A DNA stretch of 64,000 bases from contig JALRME010000014.1 in the NCBI GenBank assembly GCA_026120035.1, positions 558,001-622,000 on the forward strand, given 5' to 3'. The position numbers and the translations under genes were made by a program. Positions 1-13,522 of the stretch are shown here, one piece after another (positions within the stretch are counted from its first letter, which is position 1; each line of letters starts with the position of its first letter). Source of the stretch: Coleophoma eucalyptorum. Lineage: Eukaryota; Ascomycota; Leotiomycetes; Helotiales; Dermateaceae. The notes beneath the pieces are model-generated. The model had not been told where the DNA came from. It did not search any database and was given only the letters and a program-made list of their open reading frames with translations.

Positions 1-582
1 AGCTGTCTCCTGTGTATCTTGAATTGCTGAGCAAGTAAAGTTCTGATGACCGGAATTCTCAAGCTTAATCTATGAAATAGGCTGAGCCTATAGTAGTATA
101 GATGGTTTTAAAAGCGTTCTTCTGTACTGAAACTTCCCTGCTTATTCATTATTTAGATAATCGCTTTATGAACGTTTACGCCTCGAGCTATATTCTCCAA
201 ATCAATCCAAAGTCCAACTAGGCAGTTAACAATCGCCGCTATGCCGCTTGATATAGCCAACGAGAATAAAGATTAGCAAAGGACTCTCCTAACCTTAGCT
301 TTTCTAACTTGATTCCTGACCCCTAAAACCCATTACCCAACTCAAAAGTAAGCAGTCGTGACTACTTCGTTGATGTTCAACAGAATAAATACATTATCTC
401 ATGCCAAATTTCTAATGCGAAGTGATTGATTGCAGACTCTAGTGGACTAAAAGCCGACGGGAGCATCATTCGGCCAGAACACAGCTTCAAAGACATCCGG
501 GTCTCGACGTCCAAAATCCGTAAATCAAATTAGGCAATGTCTATAATTACCACTAATCCAGTGAGTAAATATTAGTTACGAC
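1..582. other. Gene-free left edge
   Basis: AT-rich DNA with stops in all frames. I see no gene, repeat or RNA here. It runs into a decayed STAND NTPase fragment, so it may be degenerated coding sequence. Confidence 0.5.
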
Positions 583-867
583 GTGCTGTATTTAGGTTCT
601 GACAGCTTCGGCTTTGCCTATCAAGCATTCATTTGTTTTCGGCTCCCGGCAGTCTCACGTCAGGTATTCACTGGATGGCAAGATGGCTGGCTCTTAATCA
701 TCGACAATGCGGATTCCCTTCATAAGGTCAAAATCAACGATAGTATCCCTGAAATATCTAAAGACCATATGATCATCACAAGTCAGGATCGTGGCGGTAT
801 TGGACAACCTCGACAGAATCCACTCTGTCGCTCACCTCTGCATCTGGGGCTATATCTGAATACTTGA
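583..867 (+). pseudogene. Relic of a STAND/NB-ARC NTPase (NLR-like)
   Basis: This is a 94-codon open frame with no ATG at its head (first codon GTG). It carries the two hallmark segments of fungal NB-ARC/NACHT proteins in the right order and spacing: a Walker B-like WLLIIDNADS, then about 26 residues later a sensor-like MIITSQDRG. No P-loop is visible upstream in any frame, and no repeat domain follows before the stop. The family makes large (800-1500 aa) signalling NTPases used in fungal self/non-self recognition. What remains here is only the centre of the NTPase, so I call it a fragment rather than a gene. The identification rests on motif resemblance alone. Confidence 0.45.
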
Positions 868-1323
868 TGACATGATGATTGTTGAGGTGATAAAGAGATG
901 CTTTCATTTCCACAACTTTTTTATAGCTATGATGAAAGGCAACAATGCATCATTGAGAGATCAGAGATGAGTTGAACGATTGCTGCTCTGATAAGTACAT
1001 TACTCTAAATCTCTAGTAGTAAAAAAAACTAGCGACAAATTCGTTGTACGAGGAATGTACAAAGCGCGGATATACAACTTTCTTACATATGTACCTATCC
1101 TGGCCGAAGGCACCAACATTATCTCCCCAAGTTTCAAGCCCAGCACCGCAAGGATCTTGACTGTAAACTTCACCGCTATCTCTATTATACATTGGAAGCA
1201 TTATTCACCTCCTCCACCTAGAGCCAATAATTTTGCTCAGCTTAGTAAGACTCGTGTCCTTAAAACCAACTTAACACGCACATCTCAACAAGCCACAGCG
1301 CAGGCCTAATTGCCTATTTCTCT
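868..1323. other. Intergenic, nothing recognised
   Basis: Downstream region of the minus-strand EXPERA gene. An open frame of 84 codons lies on the plus strand at 1055-1309, but its composition is low-complexity and it has no family resemblance. Confidence 0.5.
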
Positions 1324-2130
1324 TCAAGCTCTCTTCTTTCCCTCCCCCTTCTTCTCCAGAGCAGCACTCTTCTCAATCATCTCCGAAACCCGAGACCACA
1401 TATCAACCAACATAAGCAAAGCTACATCTCATTAACGTTCCATCCTTCCTCACACGGAGACAAAAGGCAAAATAAAATAACAGATGAGAGAGAGAGACGT
1501 ACACAATAGCAAATACGGTCCATAAAGCGTACTAAGCGTCACCTTCTCCTGAACGCTCACATCGGTCCAGTGCATGTAATCCCACATGCACGTCAGCGTG
1601 GTGACGAATGTCTGCGTCGCGTAAGGGAGCAAGACTAGCGGGACCTTTGGGCTACCTATCAGGGCGAGCATTAGCAACATAAGCTTCGTCATGAAACAAA
1701 AAGAAAGAGAGAAAAATTATCACAGAGTATGGATGGAGCATGGAGAAGGGATGAACATACAATTCCACAGTCCTCCAATGGCCCAGAGACTAACCGGCAC
1801 GTGATAGAGCAGCTCCAACCACGCGTACAAGGTGAAGAAGGGCGGTGGGTGCGTGAAGAATGCATCTTTGTAGGTGGTGATGTACCAGGTTCTCAGGTCC
1901 GTCATGAACGATGCGGGGGGGAAGAAAGATGGGTAGAGTGGGTAGAGATCTACGACTATTTTGTGCGAAAGGGGAAAAGTTAGTGTCGGGAGGAAAGGAT
2001 GCGGGAGAGGGGACGGGGTAGGTGAGAGATGGGAAGGAGTTTGGGAGGACGGACTGAACATTATGGGGATGTGCAACGCAAAGTAGGTGAGGTAGACTCG
2101 GTCGAGAGTTGAGAGTTTGAGGGACGACAT
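1324..2130 (-). CDS. EXPERA-domain protein, TMEM97/sigma-2 receptor-like
   Basis: Three exons (2130-1761, 1655-1503, 1421-1324) encode 206 aa. Both introns start GTATGT or GTACGT and end in TAG after a TAAT-type branch point. The EXPERA fold of four membrane segments is visible: DRVYLTYFALHIPIMF at the N-terminus, a conserved WY...KDAFF stretch, then LYAWLELLYHVPVSLWAI and a last hydrophobic helix after the second intron. Family members (TMEM97, EBP, TM6SF) sit in the ER membrane and bind or isomerise sterols; TMEM97 itself is a sterol-binding protein of the NPC1 pathway. A proline/serine-rich insert follows helix 1. The last four residues are KKRA, a KKXX-type ER-retrieval signal. Whether it has enzymatic activity cannot be read from the sequence. 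Confidence 0.85.
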
Positions 2131-2718
2131 GACTGGAGATTTGTCTTCGCCGAAGATGAAAGGCTGTCGAATTTCTCTCTAGTATAAAACGAGCCAATGT
2201 GAAAAGGAATGTGAAAAAGAACCTCCTGGAGATGCTGTGTTTTGATAAATGAATGAGTGACTGAGTGATTGATTGAGTGAAGGTAGCATCAATTCAAGGA
2301 CCGTCAAAAGGTCGTTGTCGTTACGCCCAGAGTCTAGGTGAGATTCTTATCGCTTAACTTGCTGTTTTAGGCCACTTTCTTAAGCTCCCTTTCGAACTTA
2401 AAGGTATATATATCTTAGAGCTATCAGCTTACATGTGGCGTGAGAATCACTGCCAGGCTTGTGAAAATTATAGGATCGGGCTCGAAGAGGCCGTTATCTG
2501 TGTAGCATCGTCAAAATACTGGTCATAGTCGAAATCATTGTTGAGTGCTCATTTCTTCTACGTAGGTACAAAGGACATCATACACATGACAGGAGGAATT
2601 CATTACAATATTTTACACACCCAAACTAAGAAACCGACACGTGTCTTCGTAAACACACATGAGGACTTTTGTCTCTCATCTATAGATATCATGACCAGAA
2701 ACCAACACACTCGAACTC
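2131..2718. other. Intergenic between two minus-strand genes
   Basis: Promoter side of the EXPERA gene and 3' flank of the next gene. I see a short GAGTGA/GATTGA simple repeat near 2252-2280 and nothing else. Confidence 0.5.
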
Positions 2719-3777
2719 TCAATCAATTCTCTTTCCCGTTGCCATCCCCCATCCATTCCCCAGCTTCCCACTTCCAGCTCCATTGATCCCATATCCCAAT
2801 GGCGTGGCACCGCCCAATCCACGGCCTCTAACACGCTTCGGCAAAACTATACCCCAGAACCAAACCGTACAGACGGCCGCTCCAGCTCCAAAACTCACAA
2901 CGCAGTAAAAAATGGTGCTTGCATAGACGTGGCCGCCCATACCAGCCCACTCGACCTTGCCGTTCGTGGTAGGTAGAGCCGGAGTGGGGAACCAGCGGAT
3001 GGAGAAGGAGAGGGGAAGAGGGTCGCCAATGACAAGTTTCTTTGTGAGCGCTGCTGGACCAGTGACATGACTGATAGGTGAGGTACTATAGGCTGCACCA
3101 GAATCGAGCACGCCGGAGTCGTGGGGATGTAGGTGGTGTTTGGGAGTGCTATGAAGCAGGATGTTGAGGTGGGTAGAGACGTGCAGATGGCTAAGTTGCA
3201 AGGTACCAGCCAAGGCAAAGATTAGAGGGATATATTCTTGCGTAACAGGTTCTGCCGGCACAGTCTGTACTGTGGGTGGAGGTCGTGCTGGGAGGCGGCA
3301 AGTCAGGGGAGCGTCATTGTGAATGTAGAATTCGAGTAGGTGGAAGAAGGGGTCGGTGATGAAAGGGATGGTGCAATTCAGCTCTATGAATCGAGATTAG
3401 CCATTGAATTTTGCGTCTTTTATGGAAAGATGTATATGATATGATGATTTATACCTTCTTCAATGCCATACTGCAGCTCCAGTGGTTTTCCCGTCTCGTT
3501 GCAGATTGGGAAGGGTACATATTGTAACTGGTTCTTGTCGTCTTCGATATGTTCACCTGTATCACTGAAGAATGGAAACTGGATCAGTATATCATCCTGA
3601 AAATCAAACGCGGAATGCTTATACAACTCACATGCTGCGGTTCAGACAACTAACAGGAATCTTCGCTCCGTAGTGATAGCTAGGTAGAGGGATGGGCGAG
3701 TGTTCCTTCTCAGCATTTGCGCCGATTAGATTGAGCGCCAGACATGCAGCCCACGCCCAGATGTCACTCCGTCGCAT
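2719..3777 (-). CDS. Unrecognised type I single-pass membrane protein
   Basis: Three exons (3777-3632, 3564-3455, 3383-2719) give 306 aa. The introns are 67 and 71 bp with GTGAGT and GTATAA donors. The frame only stays open if intron 1 uses the second CAG (ending at 3565), which joins the exons through an isoleucine codon. The N-terminus has signal-peptide character: MRRSD, then a hydrophobic run ending near ANA at about residue 22. The lumenal part holds spaced cysteines and glycosylation-type motifs (N-E-T, N-C-T). One membrane span lies near residues 238-266. A short basic, glycine-rich tail follows. I do not recognise the family. The layout suggests an ER, Golgi or cell-surface protein, which is inference. 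Confidence 0.75.
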
Positions 3778-4103
3778 GTTTGGCAATCGTATTTACGTCT
3801 TCGATTTTGCGAGGCGATGGCGAAGTTATGAGGCCATGCTGGGAATTGAGTTGATGACAGCTTGCTGGCAAGCTTGCGATAAATCGCGGTTAAGCTTCGA
3901 CTGATAGGCAGAGTCGCTATCAAGTTTTAGTGGGCCCAACCCTGGGGTAGAAGGCCGAGGCTGGGAAAACGAGGCTGGCGGGTCAGGTTGGAATGCAGAT
4001 GATGTGGCACGTTGGATTATTCTTTATGCACAATTTAATTCATATAACCGTTAAAACTCCATCATATCTTGGAGCTGATCTTGCCTCCAGAGTCATTTAG
4101 TTG
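3778..4103. other. Promoter and 3' flank region
   Basis: Short interval upstream of the membrane-protein gene and downstream of the PGI stop. Nothing further recognised. Confidence 0.5.
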
Positions 4104-5852
<1,749 letters not shown>

Positions 5853-6989
5853 TGTGTGAAGCTGCAAGTATTATGGAGGAGGTGTGCAATCTATGCTTGA
5901 GGCTACAGGTAGAGGTAGACGGTGCGTCGCGGAGAAATTAGGGTAGAGTATAGGGTGGAATGATTATCCGTCTAGAAAAGTCGTTAGCAATGGCGAGGCG
6001 GAGGTCGAGAGTTTAAGAGCTCAACAGCGTGAGAAAGGGTTTCGGGTGAAGTGGGGTCGACAGCTGGCGGTATAGCTCAAGAGCTACCTCGTCCCTGGTC
6101 CCTCGTCCCTCATCTCGCCGCAATTCAAAGAAAATAGAGACGAACCTTCAATTACAAGCACGAAAGAAGATGATAGGGATATGAAGGCAACAATTGGAGG
6201 GTTTCAGGAGTTATATACTCTTGGGAACGGAAACGCTGGATGAAGTTACGATGACGTTTCTGCCGGGCGTTCCTCATCAACCCCACCATGTCGTTATGTA
6301 AGCAACCTACATGACTTATGCTACTCGCGGTTGTTATGGTTGGGCAAGGATGAAGACAACAGGCTGCGAGAATTCTTCTTGTCATCAGCTTATTATGACC
6401 AAGCCATTGCCATGAATGCTTCGGAATGGGAGTTTACAATGCTGGGGTTGCTTCCATTCTGGACGCAGAAATGACCTTTCGAGCCAATTAGACATGGTTC
6501 GGACAACCGTTGTCCGACAGCGCACCAGCAACATCTTTAAAAAGTGGTTCACGGTCTTTATCCTCCTTTGTAATCAAGGCCAGCCAATTTGCATGTCACG
6601 TTCCGCAAGGGCAAGAAAAAAGAACGTTCTGGATATCGCAAGTGTATTGTGCCCTTTGTCTATCTCCATTTTCTTCCGGGGACAGAGCATACAAAGCTCC
6701 CCGGTACAAGTCACAACGAAAACGCTTTCGAAATTCGAAAATCATCATCCCAAGTAACGCCTCATGAAAACCTCGCTGCTCGGTCGGGAATACCCGATAT
6801 ACTTCTGGGTGAGTAAGCTAACGTACGATAAGACAATGACACGCTGTAGAACATCTCTGCATCTCAGTCGATGTTGACGACAAATGCAAGGCAAAATGCA
6901 GACCACGTGCTGAAATCAGCTGTGATTCGCTCAAACTTCGACACTATTCAGAATGTTGGTTGATGATCATGCTTCTGAAGATCGGGCCC
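5853..6989. other. PGI promoter and 3' flank of the kinase gene
   Basis: About 1.1 kb. Small overlapping plus-strand frames at 6416-6816 show no family resemblance and no convincing splice pattern. I treat it as the PGI 5' region plus the kinase gene's 3' flank. Confidence 0.5.
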
Positions 6990-9162
6990 TCATCTTCCAT
7001 CTTGGACACTGCCCACAAATGATGGATCCTTGATACTACCACCAGCATCCCCAAGTCCAGCTACAGGTCGGTTGTAGGACCAGCCCGTGAATTGCTGTTG
7101 CATGGTCTGGGAGAGGATGGGGCCGTCGACAAAGGAGTCTGTAGGTGCTTCGGATGTGAATTCGCGGTCGAAGTTGGCTGTATCTAGAGCATCCACCTGT
7201 GCATGATTAGTTACGAGGCCAAATAAGAATGAATGTTAGGTTACACGTACCACATTAGGTTTGAACGTCGGCTCGTACTTTCGTTGCAGAAGCTTGCGCC
7301 AATCAATGCTATGGAAGAATGGATGTGCCTTGATTTCAGATGCGCCTTGAGCTCCCAATCGTTGATCTGGCTTGCGATCAAGAAGCTTGGTGAGGAGGTC
7401 CTTCGCAGCAGGAGGAACAACCTCAGGTCCAGGGAAGTGCAAAGGCTCGGAGAGAATCTTGCGGTACATCTCGTTGGTATTCTCGTCGTAGAATGGTGGC
7501 AGACCTGTCAACATCTCATACAGAAGGACACCGAGAGTCCACCAATCCACCGTCTTGGTATATCCCTGGCCCAACAGTAGCTCAGGAGCAAGATACTCAG
7601 GAGTACCGCAGAAAGTGTTGGTTCGGTCCTCGTCCTTCATATCCAACTTACAAAGTCCGAAATCGCACAGCGCAATATGTCCTGAATAATCGAGTAGAAT
7701 ATTCTCGGGTTTCAAATCCCGGTAGATGACGTTAAATCCGTGAAGACATTCCAGTGCGCACAGAAGCTCTGCGGTATAGAACCGTGATCGGTTAATATCG
7801 AATCGCTGCTCCTTTTGGAGATGGTGGAACAGCTCTCCTCCATTGACGAATGCCAATACAAAGTACAACTTCTCCGGCGACTGGAAGGTGAATTTAAGGG
7901 GAACGATAAAAGGATTGTTGATCTGGGACAGGACCGATCGTTCTGCGAGGGTGTGTGCAACCTCTGACCGGGAGATGATATGCGCTTTTCGGATGGTCTT
8001 CAGGGCGTAAATTCGCTGGGTATCCTTCTTCTTTACCTGCATGACCTTTCCAAAACTTCCCTTTCCAACCACCTTCAAGAGTTCGAAATCCTCGATCTTC
8101 AATGCTCTCGTTCTGTTCTCCACATACTCGACGCCAATCTTGATCTTTCCAGTACCATATGCGACCTCTAGCCACTCTGTTCCACTCTGTCCTAGAGATC
8201 TCTCTCGACTAGCAAACTCTGCCGCAGCCTTTTCCTTGTCCTTTTTGCTGGCCTTAGGATCCTCGACATATTTAGACTTCTCATCAAAACGGGGGTTGAT
8301 TCGGGTAACACCGAGGAAGATATCTTGGCTTCGTCCAGAACCTGGTGTTGCTTGTGGGTGACGGAGGTAAAGGTGCACAGCTAATTCGGTGACGCGAGAA
8401 ACATCGAACTTGTATGAAGTATTGTCGCCGGCCCAGAGAGGATTTTCAGGGGATCCAGATACAGCATTGACAAAGACTTGGAGCTTATCAAAATCTATCA
8501 AAGCATAGGGTAAGAACTTGGAGTGGATTCGGCCGTGGTTCGTCGGAGGATTGCTAAATCCGCCTCCTGACGTCTGTGGTCGCCCTCCGTTGGCATATGA
8601 ACCTGCCACAGATTGCTGTGAAGAGCCTGGCCGTACCGATCCAGCGACACCGAAGCCGTTTCCTGTAGAAAGAGAGCTGTTGTGGGCACCATGTGTAGGG
8701 AACGTAGATTTGTATTGCTCCGGGAGGGAAAGCCCCTGGGCCTCGTGCAGTGTGACAATAAGGATACCAGGTCTTGGTTCGGCTGGCGGTTGAGTGGCTA
8801 TGGCTTCAGATGCAGCTGTTTACGTTAGCCAAAACTGATGCAGGGCCATCATAAGAAGCGTTCAATCCTTACCAATCCCATTGTCGTTTGCGGGGCTAGG
8901 CGCACCGGGTGCACTCGACTTCTCGTCCTTTGCTGAGTCTCCAGTAAGGGTATTGGTGGATGGAGAGCGGGAGAAGGTGCTGGCAAGAGGGCCAAGGTGC
9001 GTCTCCTTGAGCTCTGCGAGAAGATCGAGGGTCAGTAGGTTGATGGAAAGAGGGGGGTATTACTGCTTGCAAGACCAGAAAGTGCGGCGGTGGGGTGCTG
9101 GATCGAATTGAAGACGGTGGGAAGCGGTAGGAATACATACTCTTTGTCAGCCTCCAAGACAT
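6990..9162 (-). CDS. ypk1: AGC protein kinase Ypk1/Gad8 (SGK-like)
   Basis: Four exons (9162-9141, 9013-8873, 8815-7251, 7196-6990) encode 644 aa. The start MSWRLTK followed by KLKETHLGPL is typical of filamentous-fungal Ypk1. The 22-nt first exon is easy to miss. A C2-like region covers about 155-285. The kinase domain follows: glycine loop GKGSFG (about 306-311), catalytic-loop Asp in RDLKPEN (421), DFG (439-441), activation-loop Thr in TNTFCGTPEY (455) and APE (464-466). The C-tail holds the FTSEAP turn-motif region and hydrophobic motif FTGWSY (612-617). By family knowledge it is phosphorylated by Pkh-type (PDK1-like) kinase and TORC2, and controls sphingolipid synthesis, membrane stress and endocytosis. 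Sch9 also has a C2 plus AGC kinase layout, but the N-terminus and tail fit Ypk1 better. Confidence 0.93.
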
Positions 9163-10715
9163 CTTGTCGTTGACTTGGAATGTGTTCTTGAGAGAGCGGG
9201 AATAGGAGAGTTGGGTTGTTGATGAGGTCAAGTCGGTATGGGGACCGCAGAGACGAGACGGTGGAAGTGGGACAGTCGCCTAAGAAACAGCCTCTCCGCC
9301 AAGTCAATAAGTTGGAAAGGAGAGATAAAGGCAAGTCGAGTAGGTAGAAGTTAAAGTTTCGTGGTGGAGGAAAACAAGAATAGGTATGCTTCCTAGGAGG
9401 ATGTTGTTTCGAGAAAAGAAACAGGGCAGAACACGAAAAGGAGAAGAGAATGGCGGTTCGTGTCGTCAATTACGGAGTACGAGGGGCAAAGGCCAAAGTC
9501 GCAGAGTGGCTCAGCAATCAGCATCGCCAGATTCAGGGTCGAGGGAAAGGAGTGCTTTGTCAGCAACCACATCAAGTGGAATTGGGCCTGCACCTTATTT
9601 CTTCCTCCGTCAAGATGGACCCGGTGTGGTATTAAGTTGTACGCTTCGAGGCATTTCATTTGATTCGCCGTTAGATTAACCTGCTCAACTCGCCACGGTA
9701 TGTGGCCATCGCTCCTCCAGCACCTTTTGCCCATCAACATGACAGACAAGAGACCTGCATCGATATCTCCTCCAACCCCCAACGCTGTCTTGCCCTGAAT
9801 GAAGGAGCCGCGGTCCATGTTGCTGCCCACAATTCTGCAACATGCTGCTAACCTTAGCAGAATCGTCCCCAACCACGATGAACCAGTGGCCAGGGACGAA
9901 TGCAACCATGACAGCATTACCCGAGAGACGAAAGAGCAATATTGCGTCGCCCTTGAGCTCCCATTCGATGCGTGAGGCCCGGAAGAGTAAGGCAGGTTCT
10001 TAGGGTACGGAGAGAACTAAGGTTACTGAGAGTCCGTCAGTCTGTGGGGAACAGCCACTATTGACAAGCGACAATGGCGTCGATTTGGACGGCATCACAG
10101 TGTCGACGAACTGGTTCAACCCAACACAAGCACTTTATGCTGCTGGTCTGCCTTAGTCGTCCTTTCATAATTACCGGCATCAACGGACTAGCCATGAGAG
10201 AATTTCCAGGCCAAGTCTGGGCCACTAAAAGACTCCGCCAAAGCTGAATATTGCACTTTTGCTCTGCTTGCTTGCCAGCTCACCAGCTCACCAGCGATAC
10301 AACCACCACAACCCAACAATCCTTCTCTCCTTTCCCTCCGTCAACCAGCCTATTTCGATCTTGATATCATTGCGCCTCTTCGTGGCCAACCCTGCATTGC
10401 ATTGCATTGTTATGTCATTTTTTCCTTTTTGTGTCACAATTCCCTTCAAATCATCCTCGTCTCTCTTCTCCTTTCGGCTAGCGTCGCTTCCTGCTGCGAT
10501 TGGCCAGGATGCCGCGGCGACGAGAGTCAGCGCCGAGCATATCGCTCTCGACGACGTCCACCAGCCCAGCAATTACCCATCATCATCGCGACTCTCGACC
10601 ACCTCGTCGTAAGTCTTCCATCGATCCTGAAAGTCCACCGCATTCACAGCCCCTCCCCCCGTTGGCTGCGGAACCCCCTGCCAACCCTGGCGCCTCCAAC
10701 GAAGACCCGACGACA
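9163..10715. other. Divergent promoter between ypk1 and ada2
   Basis: A 1.5-kb region shared by two diverging conserved genes. It is pyrimidine-rich towards ada2. The frame ahead of the ada2 ATG is open back to an ATG at 10509, so part of it may be coding (see ada2). Confidence 0.6.
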
Positions 10716-12342
10716 ATGGGTGTCATAAGAAAGAAGACAGCTGCCAGAGGGGCAGAGGGTGGCGTCAAATATGTTTGCGATGTTTGCTCTGCAGATATTA
10801 CATCTACGGTAAGCTTCAGGTCCCCATCCAACGGAGGCGCATTCCCCCCCCCCCCTAACTTTGCTACAGGTTCGCATAAAGTGCGCCCATTCAGCTTGTC
10901 CCGACTATGATCTTTGCGTGCAATGCTTTGCCAAAGGCGAGGCAACTGGTACCCATCAACCCGGTACCCATCCTTTTAGAGTCATTGAGCAGAACTCCGT
11001 TCCTATCTATGATAAGGGTTGGGGCGCGGACGAGGAATTGTTGCTACTGGAAGGCGCCGAGATATACGGACTAGGTTCATGGGCAGATATCGCAGATCAC
11101 ATTGGAGGATATCGAGATAAAGATGAAGTCAGAGACCATTACCAGAAGATATACCTTGAAAGCGACAAATTTCCCCTGCCCGAAAGAGCTAGTCCTCAGG
11201 ATATGCGATTATTGGAGGAGATGCCCCGAGAAGAGTTCCAGGTTCGAAAGAAGCGCAGAATTGAGGAGAGAAAGCAGAAGGCCAAAGCTGCACCTCCTCC
11301 AGCACCAAAGACCAAGCCCACAGCTAGTGTACCCTCATGTCACGAAATCCAGGGATATATGCCGGGACGATTGGAGTTCGAGACGGAGTATGCAAACGAG
11401 GCAGAAGAAGCTGTTCAACTTATGCAGTTCGATCCGGGAGATGGTGTCAACCCACGTACAGGAGAGCTTGAGCCAGAAATGGAGCTTAAGTTGACGGTTA
11501 TGGAGGTCTATAACTCACGATTGACACAAAGAGCCGAGAGAAAGAAGGTCATTTTCGAACACAACCTCCTCGAATATCGCAAGAACGCGGCTCAAGATAA
11601 GAAGAGGACGAAGGAGGAAAGAGAATTGTTGATGAAAGCAAAACCTTTCGCGCGGATGATGAATCGACATGATTTCGAGGAGTTCCAAAAAGGTCTTTTG
11701 GACGAACTCAACCTACGACAAGCTGTTGCTCAGCTGCAGGAATGGCGAAGTATGAAGGTTGGCAGTCTACGTGAAGGCGAGAAATATGAGCAAGAGAAGG
11801 TCCAGCGCGCACAAAAAGCTATACCTATGGGATCCTTGGATAGGGAACGATACGCAAGCTCACAGCGACAGAAGGCAGCACCAGTTTTGGAGACGCCATC
11901 AGGTGCTGCAGCCTTTGTTGCGCCAGGCACGCTTGAGCTACCAGAGCGAATGAAAGACGCTTCGGATATTCAGACCCCTGGTGCTTCGCCTGCGAAAGAG
12001 AAAGGGTTGTCGAACGGTCACGCGAATGGCACACCCACGTCCCATTCTGCCAAGCAAAAGGTTCCTATTCAACCACTTAGTGGGGTTACGCCATTAGTAC
12101 TATCGCAAGAAAACATCCCAGATATTCACCTTCTCACACCAGAAGAGATCGAACTCTGCGAAAAGACAAGAATCATGCCAAAACCATATCTTGTCATCAA
12201 GGAAGCTATAATGAAGGAAGCACTGAAGGGAGATGGCAAAATGAAGAAGAAGCAAGCCAAGGAGATCTGTCGATTGGAGGGCCAGAAGGGCGGCAGGATA
12301 TTCGACTTCTTTGTCAATAATGGATGGGTTGGTAAGGCATGA
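10716..12342 (+). CDS. ada2: SAGA transcriptional adaptor Ada2
   Basis: Two exons (10716-10808, 10870-12342) give 521 aa. Ada2 joins the histone acetyltransferase Gcn5 to the SAGA complex and stimulates acetylation of nucleosomal H3 in the nucleus. A ZZ zinc finger is split by the intron: [10 protein letters not shown], then [16 protein letters not shown]. It is followed by a SANT domain ([34 protein letters not shown]), a basic linker, the central Ada-box region, and a C-terminal SWIRM domain from about residue 435. MGVIRKK at 10716 fits the usual start. The same frame continues without stops to an ATG at 10509, which would add 69 serine/proline-rich residues. The single intron contains a run of 12 C just before its CTAAC branch point. 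Confidence 0.95.
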
Positions 12343-13522
12343 CACGATTGAACGATCACGGCGTTGGTTATATGACTTCTTTGGGCATGGGATTTGTAGG
12401 AGTTGTGGGCCACTTTTCAAGTGAACGATCAATCTGGAGTTTGCGGCGAGTCTTCTTGCCTTTGCTCTTGCAAAATGAATTGCATCCTCGGAACAATAGC
12501 ATAAGGACATTCATGGCTGGGAGTTTTCGATAGTGCTGAATGGAGCTAGATATCTGACTTGGCAGAGGATACTGTAGAATAGTATAATTTCAATTGCATT
12601 TAACAGCCAGCACCTGGTTCTAGTCAAAGGTGAGGGTGAGTTATGGGTAGGGAAAGGCATGTTACAGTATGGTCTCAGCTTAATTCCCGCTTTCCTCGTT
12701 ATTCTACCCCAACCAAGTTTGAAAGATTTTGGAAATAAGCTCAACACTGGTCAATGTTTCCACAGGAAGCAGCAAGGAAGTTTCTAGATCGTGACTGGGT
12801 TGTCTTCTTGCAAGCTTCTATTCTGCTCAACGTCTCTAAGCTCAAACGATTTTCGCAACGGCGGAATGGCTCAGACCTGTCGGAGGCACAACGCAACATC
12901 TCAATTTTCGTCTGATCGTTACCTTTCGCCTCTCCCGTCGCATTGTTATTCTCGCGACTAATTCTTGAAGCATCGCTAGCATTTGCCTTGGTTTCCAATT
13001 TGGTTTCGTCTCTTAACCTTGGAGTATGAAGTTTTGTTTCCATTGGACTGGCATGGGCTCTTCTCTACTCGCGACGAGTGTCAAGCAGGAACTTGTCGCG
13101 ACGAGGCTCGGAAACATCAGACAACAACGGCAACGGCTTGCCTATTTTAGTTTGGAGTCGTGAAGTGCTTCGGTCTTTGTTGCATGACTTGCTTTTTCAT
13201 CTGGATCTGTTCTGGTCCACCACGGAAATAGATTTGAGGGGAAGACGGTGCACGGAATGATAGAGAGGCTGGTTCGAACAGACTAAAATGACAGTGTGCC
13301 ATTTTCATCTGTTAGTTGTGAGGTATAGTATATATACTTCTTGGAGTCTCCTTCTTGTAGAAGGTCTGTGGGGAATGATGACATTCTAGTTTCATGTCAC
13401 TGTAATCATTCTATCACTCCGTCCTTTCTTCATCTTTTTGGAATTTAGATGCTGTCTTGATTCTACATGTTTAAGTTGTAGATTAATTTCATACTTTCTC
13501 TTTTTGTCTTTCCTTCTGTTGT
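12343..13522. other. Intergenic: ada2 3' flank and acyltransferase promoter
   Basis: About 1.2 kb. A minus-strand frame of 100 codons (13043-12741) is open with an ATG, but it is polar, lacks introns and motifs, and sits in a likely 5' region. A TATA-like tatatata element lies near 13328-13335. Confidence 0.5.

Noticed and set aside
7233..8793. Plus-strand frames up to 115 codons
   Set aside because: Antisense to the Ypk1 kinase coding sequence.
9393..9939. Minus-strand frames of 84 and 174 codons in the ypk1/ada2 promoter
   Set aside because: No family resemblance, no consistent splice pattern, and they overlap a divergent promoter.
12741..13043. 100-codon minus-strand ATG frame
   Set aside because: Polar low-information sequence, no motif, in the probable 5' region of the acyltransferase.
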